From contig WQSI01000080.1 of assembly GCA_009787945.1 (NCBI GenBank), positions 1 to 7,729 on the forward strand: DNA of 7,729 nucleotides, in the 5' to 3' direction. The position numbers and the translations under genes were made by a program. Below are positions 1-6,384 of the stretch, one piece after another. The DNA is from Defluviitaleaceae bacterium (GTDB lineage: Bacteria; Bacillota; Clostridia; Lachnospirales; WRAX01). How positions within the stretch are numbered: position 1 is the first letter of the stretch; every line of letters begins with the position of its first letter. The notes under the pieces are model-generated. The model was given only the letters and a program-made list of their open reading frames with translations. It had not been told where the DNA came from and ran no database searches.

Positions 1-2
1 TC

Positions 3-947
3 GCCCCAACCCATCGTCAATACAACCCCGCAGGGCTAGAGGTTTATTTAACTGGAGTAAATTATCTAACAATACACGGAGGACACGATAAGGACGTGAC
101 CAGCTTCCAAGGTGCTGACATGTACCGCCGTGTAGATGTGTCTGAAAGCGGTATAAAAGCCCGCGTGTGGATGCAACACGCCAACCATGGGCAATTTAAC
201 AGCATTTGGATAAATGATTCTGGTGGGCTTATGGGGCTGACAGGCAACCGCCGAATGCGTATGCCTTTAGAAGAGCAACAAATGGCGGCAAAGGTGCTGA
301 TTGGTGCGTTTCTTGAAGCAACTTTATTTGACCGAGCAGAATATACCGCCCTTTTCCACCATTTCAACCACGGGGCAGAATGGCTGCCCGCCACCTATTA
401 TATTATGGACTTTGCCGACAGCACCATGACCATGTTGGATGATTTTGAAACAGGCTTTGACCTTACCCAGTCCACGTCGGGGCTTGTGACCTACTCCGCT
501 TCAAATCTATCAGGTTGGACGTGGTGGAACATGCAAGGAAGAAACAACAGGGCTTTGCGCTTGCAGTGGAGAAACGAAGAAAGTCCCACTTTCCGTATGG
601 ATTTTGCAAGGGATGTTGTGATTGCGGGGGATGTGATTTATATGTCGCTGACAGCAAACACTTATGTTGACATTGGTTTCCAAATCCGCCTGACTGATGC
701 GGGCGGCAACACAGCATATATCCACGTGGATGAGTTCGGTGGCGTACCAAAGCCCATTACAACCCCCTTATTCACGCCCATTTTGCAATATATGGCAAGA
801 GATTACGAACCTATTTTGCAAATTTTGCCAATTCCAACAGAAAGGTTTGGGCTTTCTGGTGAAATTGTCGCTATGGAGCTTATTATGGATACATCAGACA
901 CTATAAAAATCTTACTTATTGATGATTTGCGGGTTGCACGCCCATAA
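3..947 (+). CDS. alpha/beta hydrolase family protein, 5'-truncated by the window edge
   Basis: The frame is open from the first bases of the window to the TAA at 945-947, so this is the 3' end of a longer gene. A GTG at 96 is an internal codon: recognisable protein lies upstream of it. Counting from base 3, residues 25-32 read HGGHDKDV, matching the HGxxDxxV pattern that carries the catalytic acid of dienelactone-hydrolase-like enzymes (Asp29). ANHGQFN at about residues 60-66 fits the position of the catalytic His (His62). The nucleophile Ser motif must lie before the window. From about residue 140 a beta-rich, Trp-rich region follows that looks like a C-terminal jelly-roll or accessory binding domain; this is inferred from composition only. 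The substrate is unknown, probably an ester. No terminator is visible in the 88 bases before the next gene. The fold is fairly sure, the specificity is not. Confidence 0.72.
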   Translation, partial: APTHRQYNPAGLEVYLTGVNYLTIHGGHDKDVTSFQGADMYRRVDVSESGIKARVWMQHANHGQFNSIWINDSGGLMGLTGNRRMRMPLEEQQMAAKVLIGAFLEATLFDRAEYTALFHHFNHGAEWLPATYYIMDFADSTMTMLDDFETGFDLTQSTSGLVTYSASNLSGWTWWNMQGRNNRALRLQWRNEESPTFRMDFARDVVIAGDVIYMSLTANTYVDIGFQIRLTDAGGNTAYIHVDEFGGVPKPITTPLFTPILQYMARDYEPILQILPIPTERFGLSGEIVAMELIMDTSDTIKILLIDDLRVARP

Positions 948-978
948 TCGCCGCAATACAACCTTTTATCATTTAGGC

Positions 979-1007
979 TTTACAAGAGGGCTTGTTTAAT
1001 GTATAAT
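979..1007 (+). promoter_or_regulatory. sigma-A promoter of the pcrA cluster
   Basis: TTTACA (979-984) is separated by exactly 17 bases from a perfect TATAAT (1002-1007). Transcription should start near 1014, leaving a 5' leader of about 20 bases before the pcrA start. An ATG at 1006, in frame with pcrA, sits inside the -10 box and so cannot be the start codon. The spacer holds a small inverted repeat, ACAAG-AGGG-CTTGT (982-995), which might be an operator but is short enough to be chance. Confidence 0.75.
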
Positions 1008-1022
1008 GTACTTGACATTTTT

Positions 1023-1028
1023 AGGGGG
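1023..1028 (+). promoter_or_regulatory. ribosome binding site deciding the pcrA start (TTG)
   Basis: AGGGGG ends 7 bases before the TTG at 1036 and 13 bases before the ATG at 1042. The first spacing is normal and the second is long, so TTG 1036 is preferred. The difference is two residues. Confidence 0.6.
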
Positions 1029-1035
1029 AATTATT

Positions 1036-3138
1036 TTGAACATGGATATAGATTTCACAAAGGGGTTAAACCCAGAGCAGGCAAGGGCTGTTTTGCACAC
1101 TGATGGCCCTCTTCTTTTAATTGCAGGGGCGGGCAGCGGCAAAACGCGGGTGCTGACCCATCGTATGGCATATATTGCGGCAAATTTTGCCCAGCCATAC
1201 AATATTTTGGCGATAACCTTCACAAACCGCGCCGCCAAGGAGATGAAAGAAAGGGTGGAGCAGCTGATGCCTAGGGGTGCCCATGATATGTGGGTTTCCA
1301 CTTTCCACGCCTGTTGTGTGCGGATTTTGCGACGGGACATTCATCATCTTGGCTATGAAAATTCATTTACAATTTATGACACAGACGACAGCACTAGGCT
1401 GATGAAATTTGTGATTAAAGAGATGAATTTAAATGAGAAAATGTATGTGCCAAAGGCGGTGCTTGGGGAGATTGGGCGCGCCAAGGATGAGATGATTGGT
1501 CCTGAGGAGTATGTTAAGTTTTCTGGAGGCTACCGAGCAGACACCATTGGGGAAATTTACAAAAAATATCAAAAGCAGCTGGCGAGCAATAACGCCCTAG
1601 ATTTTGACGACATAATCCTCAAAACTTTGGAGCTTTTTGATAAATTTCCAGAGGTGCTAGAAAAATATGCCCATCGTTTTCGTTATATTATGGTAGATGA
1701 ATACCAGGACACCAACACGGCGCAATATAATTTGGTAAAGAAATTAGCAAGCGGTCATGGTAACATTTGCGTGGTTGGCGATGACGACCAGAGCATTTAT
1801 GGCTGGCGCGGGGCAAACATCCGAAACATTTTGGATTTTGAGAAGGATTTCCCAGGGGCTGTTACCATTAAATTAGAGCAAAACTATCGTAGCACGAGCA
1901 AGATTTTAGAAGCCGCAAACGCAGTTATTGCTAATAATGACGGGCGCAAGGGCAAGGTGTTGTGGACAGAAGCTGACGGCGGCGACCCAATTAAGACGCA
2001 CCGCGCTGAAAGCGATTTGGCAGAGGCTGATTATATTGTAGACAAAATTGAGCAGGGCGTGGCAAAAGGTCAGCCCCGCAAGGATTTTGCCATACTTTAC
2101 CGCACCAATGCCATGTCACGGGTTATTGAGGACAAGCTAGTCCAACGGAATATTCCCTATAGGATTTTTGGGGGGCTTCGCTTTTACGAACGCCGTGAAA
2201 TTAAGGATGCTTTGTCATATATGCGGGCAATTGCCAATCCTTTGGATGATATTTCCATCAAGCGTATTATAAATGTGCCAAAACGGGGCATTGGCGATGC
2301 GGCAATTGAATATTTTGAAGGTGTGGCAAATGAACAGGGCATAAAATTCTATGAAGCCCTACGAAGGGCAGGGGAGTTGACCCAAAACAAAGCCCGCGCC
2401 GCAAAAATAGGGGAGTTTGTTTCCCTAATCGAAGAGCTTCAGCAGGATGCTAAAAACTTGACTTTGGGTGAGTTTGCCAAGGCTGTGTTGTCAAAAAGTG
2501 GATATGATAAATCTATAGCTGATGAAGATGAGGCACAGGGAACAGACAGGGCTGCAAACTTGGCAGAGCTTGTCAGTAAAGTTGCTGAATTTGAATTGGC
2601 ACAAGTAGGCGAAGTGACCCTGCCTGCATTTTTAGAAGAGGTTGCTTTGGTGGCTGATATTGACGCCCTTAACGAAAATGATGACGCAGTGGCTCTAATG
2701 ACCCTGCACTCATCTAAAGGTTTGGAATTTCCAACTGTGTTTTTGCCAGGCTTGGAAGAAGGAATTTTCCCTGGATACCGAGCCGCAACTGGCGACAAAA
2801 AAGAAATGGAAGAAGAGCGGCGTTTGTGCTATGTGGGCATAACCCGCGCACGGGAGCAGCTGTACATCACCCACGCCCAGCGGAGGATGACCAACGGCGA
2901 AACCCGATATAACCTAAAATCAAGATTTTTGGAGGAGATACCTATGGATTTAGTTGAAAAAGACGGCAAAAATGTAACCGCAACCAACGAAGCCAAGCAA
3001 GCAGAAGAGCCGTTGGCAACCCACAGAGAGCGCATGGCAGCAGAGATGAGCGAAAAAGTGCCAGCGGCAGCCATGCAAGCCAATTTTGGCAAAAAATGGG
3101 ATATGAGCAAGATTGCAAAGAAAAAGGAGGGCAAATAG
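1036..3138 (+). CDS. pcrA: ATP-dependent DNA helicase, UvrD/PcrA type (superfamily 1A)
   Basis: This is a 3'-5' DNA helicase that couples ATP hydrolysis to strand separation in nucleotide excision repair, replication restart and removal of recombination filaments. Motifs appear in order, numbered from TTG 1036: Q motif LNPEQ (11-15), Walker A AGAGSGKT (30-37), Ia ITFTNRAAKEM (60-70), II VDEYQDT with Asp221-Glu222, III VVGDDDQSIYGWRG (246-259), IV EQNYRST (281-287), V LHSSKGLEF (557-565), VI YVGITRAR (599-606). All catalytic residues seen are intact. The product is 700 residues, somewhat shorter than typical PcrA. The last ~65 residues are Lys/Ala/Glu-rich (ending KIAKKKEGK) and I do not see the usual C-terminal Tudor-like RNA-polymerase-binding domain. 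It heads a same-strand cluster, with telA starting on the base after its stop codon. Confidence 0.95.
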   Translation: MNMDIDFTKGLNPEQARAVLHTDGPLLLIAGAGSGKTRVLTHRMAYIAANFAQPYNILAITFTNRAAKEMKERVEQLMPRGAHDMWVSTFHACCVRILRRDIHHLGYENSFTIYDTDDSTRLMKFVIKEMNLNEKMYVPKAVLGEIGRAKDEMIGPEEYVKFSGGYRADTIGEIYKKYQKQLASNNALDFDDIILKTLELFDKFPEVLEKYAHRFRYIMVDEYQDTNTAQYNLVKKLASGHGNICVVGDDDQSIYGWRGANIRNILDFEKDFPGAVTIKLEQNYRSTSKILEAANAVIANNDGRKGKVLWTEADGGDPIKTHRAESDLAEADYIVDKIEQGVAKGQPRKDFAILYRTNAMSRVIEDKLVQRNIPYRIFGGLRFYERREIKDALSYMRAIANPLDDISIKRIINVPKRGIGDAAIEYFEGVANEQGIKFYEALRRAGELTQNKARAAKIGEFVSLIEELQQDAKNLTLGEFAKAVLSKSGYDKSIADEDEAQGTDRAANLAELVSKVAEFELAQVGEVTLPAFLEEVALVADIDALNENDDAVALMTLHSSKGLEFPTVFLPGLEEGIFPGYRAATGDKKEMEEERRLCYVGITRAREQLYITHAQRRMTNGETRYNLKSRFLEEIPMDLVEKDGKNVTATNEAKQAEEPLATHRERMAAEMSEKVPAAAMQANFGKKWDMSKIAKKKEGK

Positions 3139-4287
3139 ATGTCAAACATACCAACATTAACCCTTGATTTAGGGGATGCCGCTCCAAAGTATGACTTACA
3201 AGTGGCGCAACAAGAGGCTAACAAGCCTGCCGACCCTCAGTTTTCCATGTCAGCTTTAAATGAAGAAGAACAGACCGCCGTTAAAGGGTTTATGAGCCAA
3301 ATTGACATTAACAGCACGGCAGTTGTAATGAATTATGGCGTGTCTGCCCAAAATAAAATTGCGGCATTTTCTGACAATGTTCTGGGAAATGTGCGCAACA
3401 AGGACATGGGCGAGGTTGGCAGGGATTTGTCCAACCTTGTTGTGGAGCTTAAAACCTTTGACCCAGACGCAGGGCAAGCCACAGGGCTTGGCAGGTTTTT
3501 TAAAAACGCCCGCAAGTCTGCAAGCCGCCTAATGGCAAACTTTTCTAAAGTTGAAACCAATATTGACGGCATTGTCCGCCAATTGCAGGGGCATCAGCGC
3601 ACCTTGCAAAAAGATGTTGCCATGCTTGAGGAAATGTTTAACCACAATATGGACTATTTGAGGGAGCTTACATTATATATCGTGGCAGGGCAAGAGCGTT
3701 TGGCAGAGTTTCGCGCAAGCGACATTCCTGCCCAGCGGGAGCTTGCTGAAAAAAGCGGGGATGAAGGGGATGCCCAGCGTCTTGCTGATATGGTTGCCAT
3801 GGCAGACCGTTTTGAGAAAAAGCTCCACGACCTAAAGCTTACCCGAATGATTTCTATTCAAATGGCACCTCAAATTCGTTTGGTGCAAAATAATGATGTT
3901 AGCTTGGTGGAGCAGATTCAGTCCAGTATTGTTAATTCGATTCCTTTGTGGAAAAACCAAATGGTTATTGCCCTTGGGCTTGCCAATGCAGAGAAGGCAA
4001 TGGCGGCGCAAAACGCTGTTACTGACATGACCAACCAGCTACTTGTGAAAAATAGCGAGAGATTAAAGCAATCCAGCATTGCCGTGGCAGAAGCCAGCCA
4101 GCGGGGCATTGTTTCTGTGGAAACCATACAAGTTGTCAACAATAATTTAATTGAAACCATCAACAGCGTCCTTGACATTCAGCAAAAAGGTACGGAAAAC
4201 CGCCGTTCTGCTGAGGTGGAGCTTACTAAAATTGAAGCTGACTTAAAACAAGCCTTGCTCGAAACCGCCAAGCGCGCTTCAGCTTAA
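3139..4287 (+). CDS. telA: TelA-family (toxic anion/tellurite resistance-like) protein
   Basis: The 382-residue length and the run of helical segments match the TelA/KlaA family (PF05816). The core includes an Arg/Lys-rich FKNARKSASRLM segment (about 115-126), then heptad-like helices (about 130-190), the IQMAPQIRLVQ region (about 237-247), and the Leu/Asn/Ile-rich C-terminal coiled coil (about 285-375). There is no signal peptide or membrane segment, so it should be cytoplasmic. The family name comes from plasmid tellurite resistance, but chromosomal members are linked to cell-envelope stress tolerance and the biochemical role is unknown. AAGGAGGG (3124-3131) inside the pcrA end lies 7 bases before the ATG, and the pcrA TAG abuts the ATG, so the two genes are surely co-transcribed and probably translationally coupled. 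The XpaC partner gene often found beside telA is not present here. Confidence 0.88.
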   Translation: MSNIPTLTLDLGDAAPKYDLQVAQQEANKPADPQFSMSALNEEEQTAVKGFMSQIDINSTAVVMNYGVSAQNKIAAFSDNVLGNVRNKDMGEVGRDLSNLVVELKTFDPDAGQATGLGRFFKNARKSASRLMANFSKVETNIDGIVRQLQGHQRTLQKDVAMLEEMFNHNMDYLRELTLYIVAGQERLAEFRASDIPAQRELAEKSGDEGDAQRLADMVAMADRFEKKLHDLKLTRMISIQMAPQIRLVQNNDVSLVEQIQSSIVNSIPLWKNQMVIALGLANAEKAMAAQNAVTDMTNQLLVKNSERLKQSSIAVAEASQRGIVSVETIQVVNNNLIETINSVLDIQQKGTENRRSAEVELTKIEADLKQALLETAKRASA

Positions 4288-4301
4288 ACGCGGGAACAAT
4301 T

Positions 4302-4622
4302 ATGGAGAGAAATTGGGATATTTTGCTAATTGGCGGGGCTTCTGGCTCTGGTAAAACCAAAATTGCCCGCCAGTTGGCTAAGATTTATGGGGTGGATTTG
4401 GTTCGGGTGGATGACTTTCAGGCTTTTGCGGAAGTTTCAACCACCCCCGAGACCTTCCCCTTGATACACCATTGGAAAGCCAATAATTGGCAGGAAGCAG
4501 GGGTTGATGACGCTGTCAAGTGGCTTTTTGACGTAGGTCGTGCCATAGCAAACGACTTTCGAAATCGCGATTGTACGTTCGGGCAAAACCAACCAGAAGC
4601 CCCCTTCGCAGGCTTCTGGTAG
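4302..4622 (+). pseudogene. P-loop kinase-like protein, 5' fragment interrupted by an insertion
   Basis: The start is ATG 4302, 14 bases after telA, with only a weak CGGGAA upstream. The N-terminus has a Walker A motif, GASGSGKT (residues 12-19), then RVDDFQ (35-40), a layout seen in small kinases of the zeta-toxin/2-phosphoglycerate-kinase-like P-loop group. Genuine coding ends at Ala81 (codon 4542-4544). The next 25 codons read into a 115-bp inserted element and stop at TAG 4620-4622, inside the element's hairpin arm. Without the insert the frame continues exactly into the ORF at 4660-4989, giving a 190-residue protein. As it stands the fragment has the nucleotide-binding loop but lacks the rest of the fold, so it is probably inactive. 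The substrate of the intact enzyme cannot be told from sequence. Confidence 0.8.
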
Positions 4623-4659
4623 CCCTCCTTCAATCACGTTTCTCAATGTCGTTTGCTAT
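4545..4659. mobile_element. MITE-like 115-bp element with 12-bp perfect terminal inverted repeats
   Basis: The left end reads ATAGCAAACGAC (4545-4556) and the right end is its exact reverse complement (4648-4659). Beyond the perfect 12 bases the arms still match at 23 of the first 29 positions. An internal perfect 10-bp hairpin (arms 4592-4601 and 4611-4620, 9-base loop) sits between them, so the whole element is an imperfect palindrome. It has no transposase ORF. Deleting exactly 115 bases joins codon GCC (4542-4544) to ATG (4660-4662) and restores the kinase-like frame, which fixes the boundaries independently of the repeats. No clear target duplication is visible. A 2-base AT duplication (4545-4546 and 4660-4661) is compatible with the net insert but leaves uneven ends, and a TA duplication of the IS630 kind does not restore the frame. 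The parent transposon is unknown. Confidence 0.75.
4592..4620. repeat. internal hairpin of the MITE-like element
   Basis: ACCAGAAGCC and GGCTTCTGGT form a perfect 10-bp stem around a 9-base loop. No T-run follows, so it is not an intrinsic terminator. In the cluster transcript it would form the apex of a longer element-wide fold. Confidence 0.75.
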
Positions 4660-4989
4660 ATGTCACCAGGATTTTCTGCCGTTATCGCGGACCACTTAGA
4701 AGAAAACATACCCATGATTATGGAAGGCGACTTTATTTTGCCTGATTTTGCCGCATATGTAGCAAGTGAGAGGGTCGAGGCGGTCTTTATTCACGAACCT
4801 TGCAAAAATCAGATTATGCAAAATTATCCCCATAGGGAAGTGGAGGGCTTGCAGGAATATCGGGCGGAAATTAGCCATTTACACGGCAACATGTTGGTTG
4901 ATAAGTGCGCAAAATACGGCATCGCCGCGACACCCTCCCGCCCATGGGATGATTTGTTAGAAAGGGTGAAGGAATATTTACAAAGATGA
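4660..4989 (+). pseudogene. P-loop kinase-like protein, 3' fragment
   Basis: This 109-residue ORF is the remainder of the kinase-like gene that begins at 4302. Its first residues, MSPGFSAVI, follow directly on Ala81 of the upstream half when the element is removed. IPMIMEGDFILP (fragment residues 17-28) looks like a strand carrying a Walker-B-like acidic site. RPWDDLLERV near the end is the sort of C-terminal helix seen in small nucleotide-kinase-like proteins. No Shine-Dalgarno sequence precedes the ATG, because the bases before it belong to the inserted element, so separate translation is doubtful. Apart from the insertion I see no stop or frameshift in either half, which suggests a recent disruption. 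The 3' end overlaps the probable start region of the following DUF4241 gene by about 14 bases. Confidence 0.75.
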
Positions 4990-5656
4990 GAAGCTGCTAA
5001 ATTATGCCTTTGAGGACAATGTTGAAATTGTTTCAAAAAGGATTTTAGAGGGCGGCAAAAAAGAGGATATGGTCGTTACCATAACCAAGAAGTATTTGGG
5101 TGAGATTTATTTACCCACTGGGCAAATTGTGGCAAATGACCCCCTTGTGTTGTTTGAAACCGAGCCTTTTACAGTGACTGTAGAGCCAGGTCATTACCCA
5201 GTGTCCATATCTGTAGCACATTTTCCAGATAATGGATACGGAGAGGATAGGCGAGTGGCTATTGCTATGCTGAAAATATCTAATAACAAGCCAATCCGCT
5301 GGGAAATGGCAATGGTCAGCGATGAGCAAAGGCTCGAAAACATGAAAATGGACGAATTTTTGGGCTATGGGGTAGACAGCGGCACAGGTGGATTTATGGA
5401 TAAAGCCATAGCTGACAAATTAGACGAACTAGCTAAAAAGGATAACTATGTTTTGGACAAATTCGAGGACGAGCTTAACGGGACTTACGTACACACATAT
5501 AGTTATATGCTTGTTGATGCTTTAGGTGAAGGACACAAGAGTGTTGCAGCATTTTCCAGTGGTTTCGGCGATGGTTGCTACCCCTCATATTTTGGCTTTG
5601 ATGAAAATGACAAACCCTGCGCTCTGGTAACGGATTTTTGTATTATAGATTTCTAG
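4976..5656 (+). CDS. DUF4241-family protein, first tandem copy; start uncertain
   Basis: A gene caller would start this at ATG 5069 (195 residues), but that ATG has GAGG only two bases upstream. Its frame is open back to 4970, and the upstream residues LLNYAFEDNVEIVSKR align with LLNYTYEEEVRLISKQ at the N-terminus of the next gene. The true start therefore lies upstream. No ATG, GTG or TTG is available there. The codon matching the neighbour's start is ATT 4976, 9 bases after AAAGGG (4961-4966); CTG 4994 is another option. From 4976 the product is 226 residues. Family hallmarks are YLGEIYLPTGQIVANDP, VDSGTGGFMD (133-142) and GFGDGCYPSYFG (from 196). The function of the family is unknown. There is no signal peptide or membrane segment. 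The family call is good; the start is open and could reflect a damaged initiation codon. Confidence 0.78.
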   Translation: MYKDEKLLNYAFEDNVEIVSKRILEGGKKEDMVVTITKKYLGEIYLPTGQIVANDPLVLFETEPFTVTVEPGHYPVSISVAHFPDNGYGEDRRVAIAMLKISNNKPIRWEMAMVSDEQRLENMKMDEFLGYGVDSGTGGFMDKAIADKLDELAKKDNYVLDKFEDELNGTYVHTYSYMLVDALGEGHKSVAAFSSGFGDGCYPSYFGFDENDKPCALVTDFCIIDF

Positions 5657-5658
5657 TT

Positions 5659-5665
5659 AGGAGGT
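5659..5665 (+). promoter_or_regulatory. ribosome binding site deciding a TTG start
   Basis: AGGAGGT lies 6 bases before TTG 5672 and 22 bases before the first in-frame ATG (5687), so the TTG is chosen as the start of the second DUF4241 gene. Confidence 0.75.
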
Positions 5666-5671
5666 TTCCGC

Positions 5672-6325
5672 TTGTTTAAAGAGGGAATGCTTTTGAATTA
5701 TACATATGAAGAAGAAGTGCGCCTGATTTCTAAGCAAGGGGATTTTATGTTAGTGCGCCAATATTTGGGGGACTTAAACCTGCCCACGGGGCATATTGTG
5801 GCAAACGACCCTCTGTCGAACTTTGAAACAGAGCCATTTATTTTAACGGTTAGCCCTGGCAATTATCCTGTTTATTTGTCCGTGGCACATTTCTCTGATG
5901 GCGGCAAAAACGGGGATAGCATAGTTGCCCAAGCAATATTACAATTCTCAACCAAAAAGCCTGTGATGTGGGAAATGGCACTCTCCGCTGGAGAGCAGGC
6001 GGAGGCGGAATTTGCTAACCTTGAAGAAGGCGATTATATAGGTTATGTGGTGGACAGCGGAACAGGCGGATTTATGGATAAGTCGGTTTCTAAGAGGCTG
6101 GAAACCACCATAGAGCAGTTTTATAGCCAGATACAAGGCGAGTTTATTGAGGCTTACTTGCCAAACTATAGCTATTTGATGACCAGCGTATTAGGCGGGG
6201 ATTGCGAGGATTTTGTCTGCTTCACTAGCGGCTTCGGCGATGGGTGCTACCCTTCATACTTCGGACTTGACGAAGAAGGTAACCCATGCGTTCTAGTGAC
6301 CGATTTTTGCGTTGTTGATTTTTAA
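5672..6325 (+). CDS. DUF4241-family protein, second tandem copy
   Basis: This 217-residue protein starts at TTG 5672, 15 bases after the stop of its paralogue. The two copies align end to end. Shared blocks include LPTG.IVANDP, ETEPF, VDSGTGGFMD (here 127-136), SGFGDGCYPSYFG (186-198) and a closing LVTDFC..DF. The middle (about residues 137-175) is the most divergent part. The strictly kept Asp, Gly and Cys residues suggest a conserved site, but no catalytic activity is known for the family. It looks cytoplasmic, with no membrane segment. Close spacing and a single downstream terminator put it in the same transcript as its paralogue and, by spacing, as pcrA and telA. A tandem duplication with divergence is the simplest origin. 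Confidence 0.85.
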   Translation: MFKEGMLLNYTYEEEVRLISKQGDFMLVRQYLGDLNLPTGHIVANDPLSNFETEPFILTVSPGNYPVYLSVAHFSDGGKNGDSIVAQAILQFSTKKPVMWEMALSAGEQAEAEFANLEEGDYIGYVVDSGTGGFMDKSVSKRLETTIEQFYSQIQGEFIEAYLPNYSYLMTSVLGGDCEDFVCFTSGFGDGCYPSYFGLDEEGNPCVLVTDFCVVDF

Positions 6326-6334
6326 TTGGTGACA

Positions 6335-6384
6335 ATAATAAAAAACCTTCTACCGATATTACGAGGTAGAAGGTTTTTTATTAT
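6335..6384. terminator. bidirectional rho-independent terminator
   Basis: A 20-bp perfect inverted repeat (6335-6354 and 6365-6384) surrounds a 10-base loop. The core is ACCTTCTACC/GGTAGAAGGT, flanked by six A on the left and six T on the right, so each strand has a stem followed by a T-run. It serves the plus-strand cluster ending at 6325 and the convergent minus-strand gene. The minus-strand gene's TAA (6381-6383) lies inside the stem. Confidence 0.9.

Noticed and set aside
1006..1035. Ten extra N-terminal residues of the helicase from ATG 1006
   Set aside because: The ATG lies in the -10 box of the promoter and upstream of the expected transcription start; the ribosome binding site is further down.
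2439..3224. Long minus-strand ORFs opposite pcrA
   Set aside because: They are Ser/Ala/Leu-rich shadows of a strongly conserved plus-strand gene and have no ribosome binding site.
4546..4660. TA target-site duplication typical of IS630/Tc1-type elements around the insert
   Set aside because: TA dinucleotides are present at both ends, but collapsing them does not join the two kinase halves in frame.
5801..5809. GCAAACGAC, matching nine bases of the MITE-like terminal repeat, in the second DUF4241 gene
   Set aside because: It is the coding sequence of the conserved VANDP motif, has no inverted partner nearby, and the paralogue has the same motif with a synonymous change.
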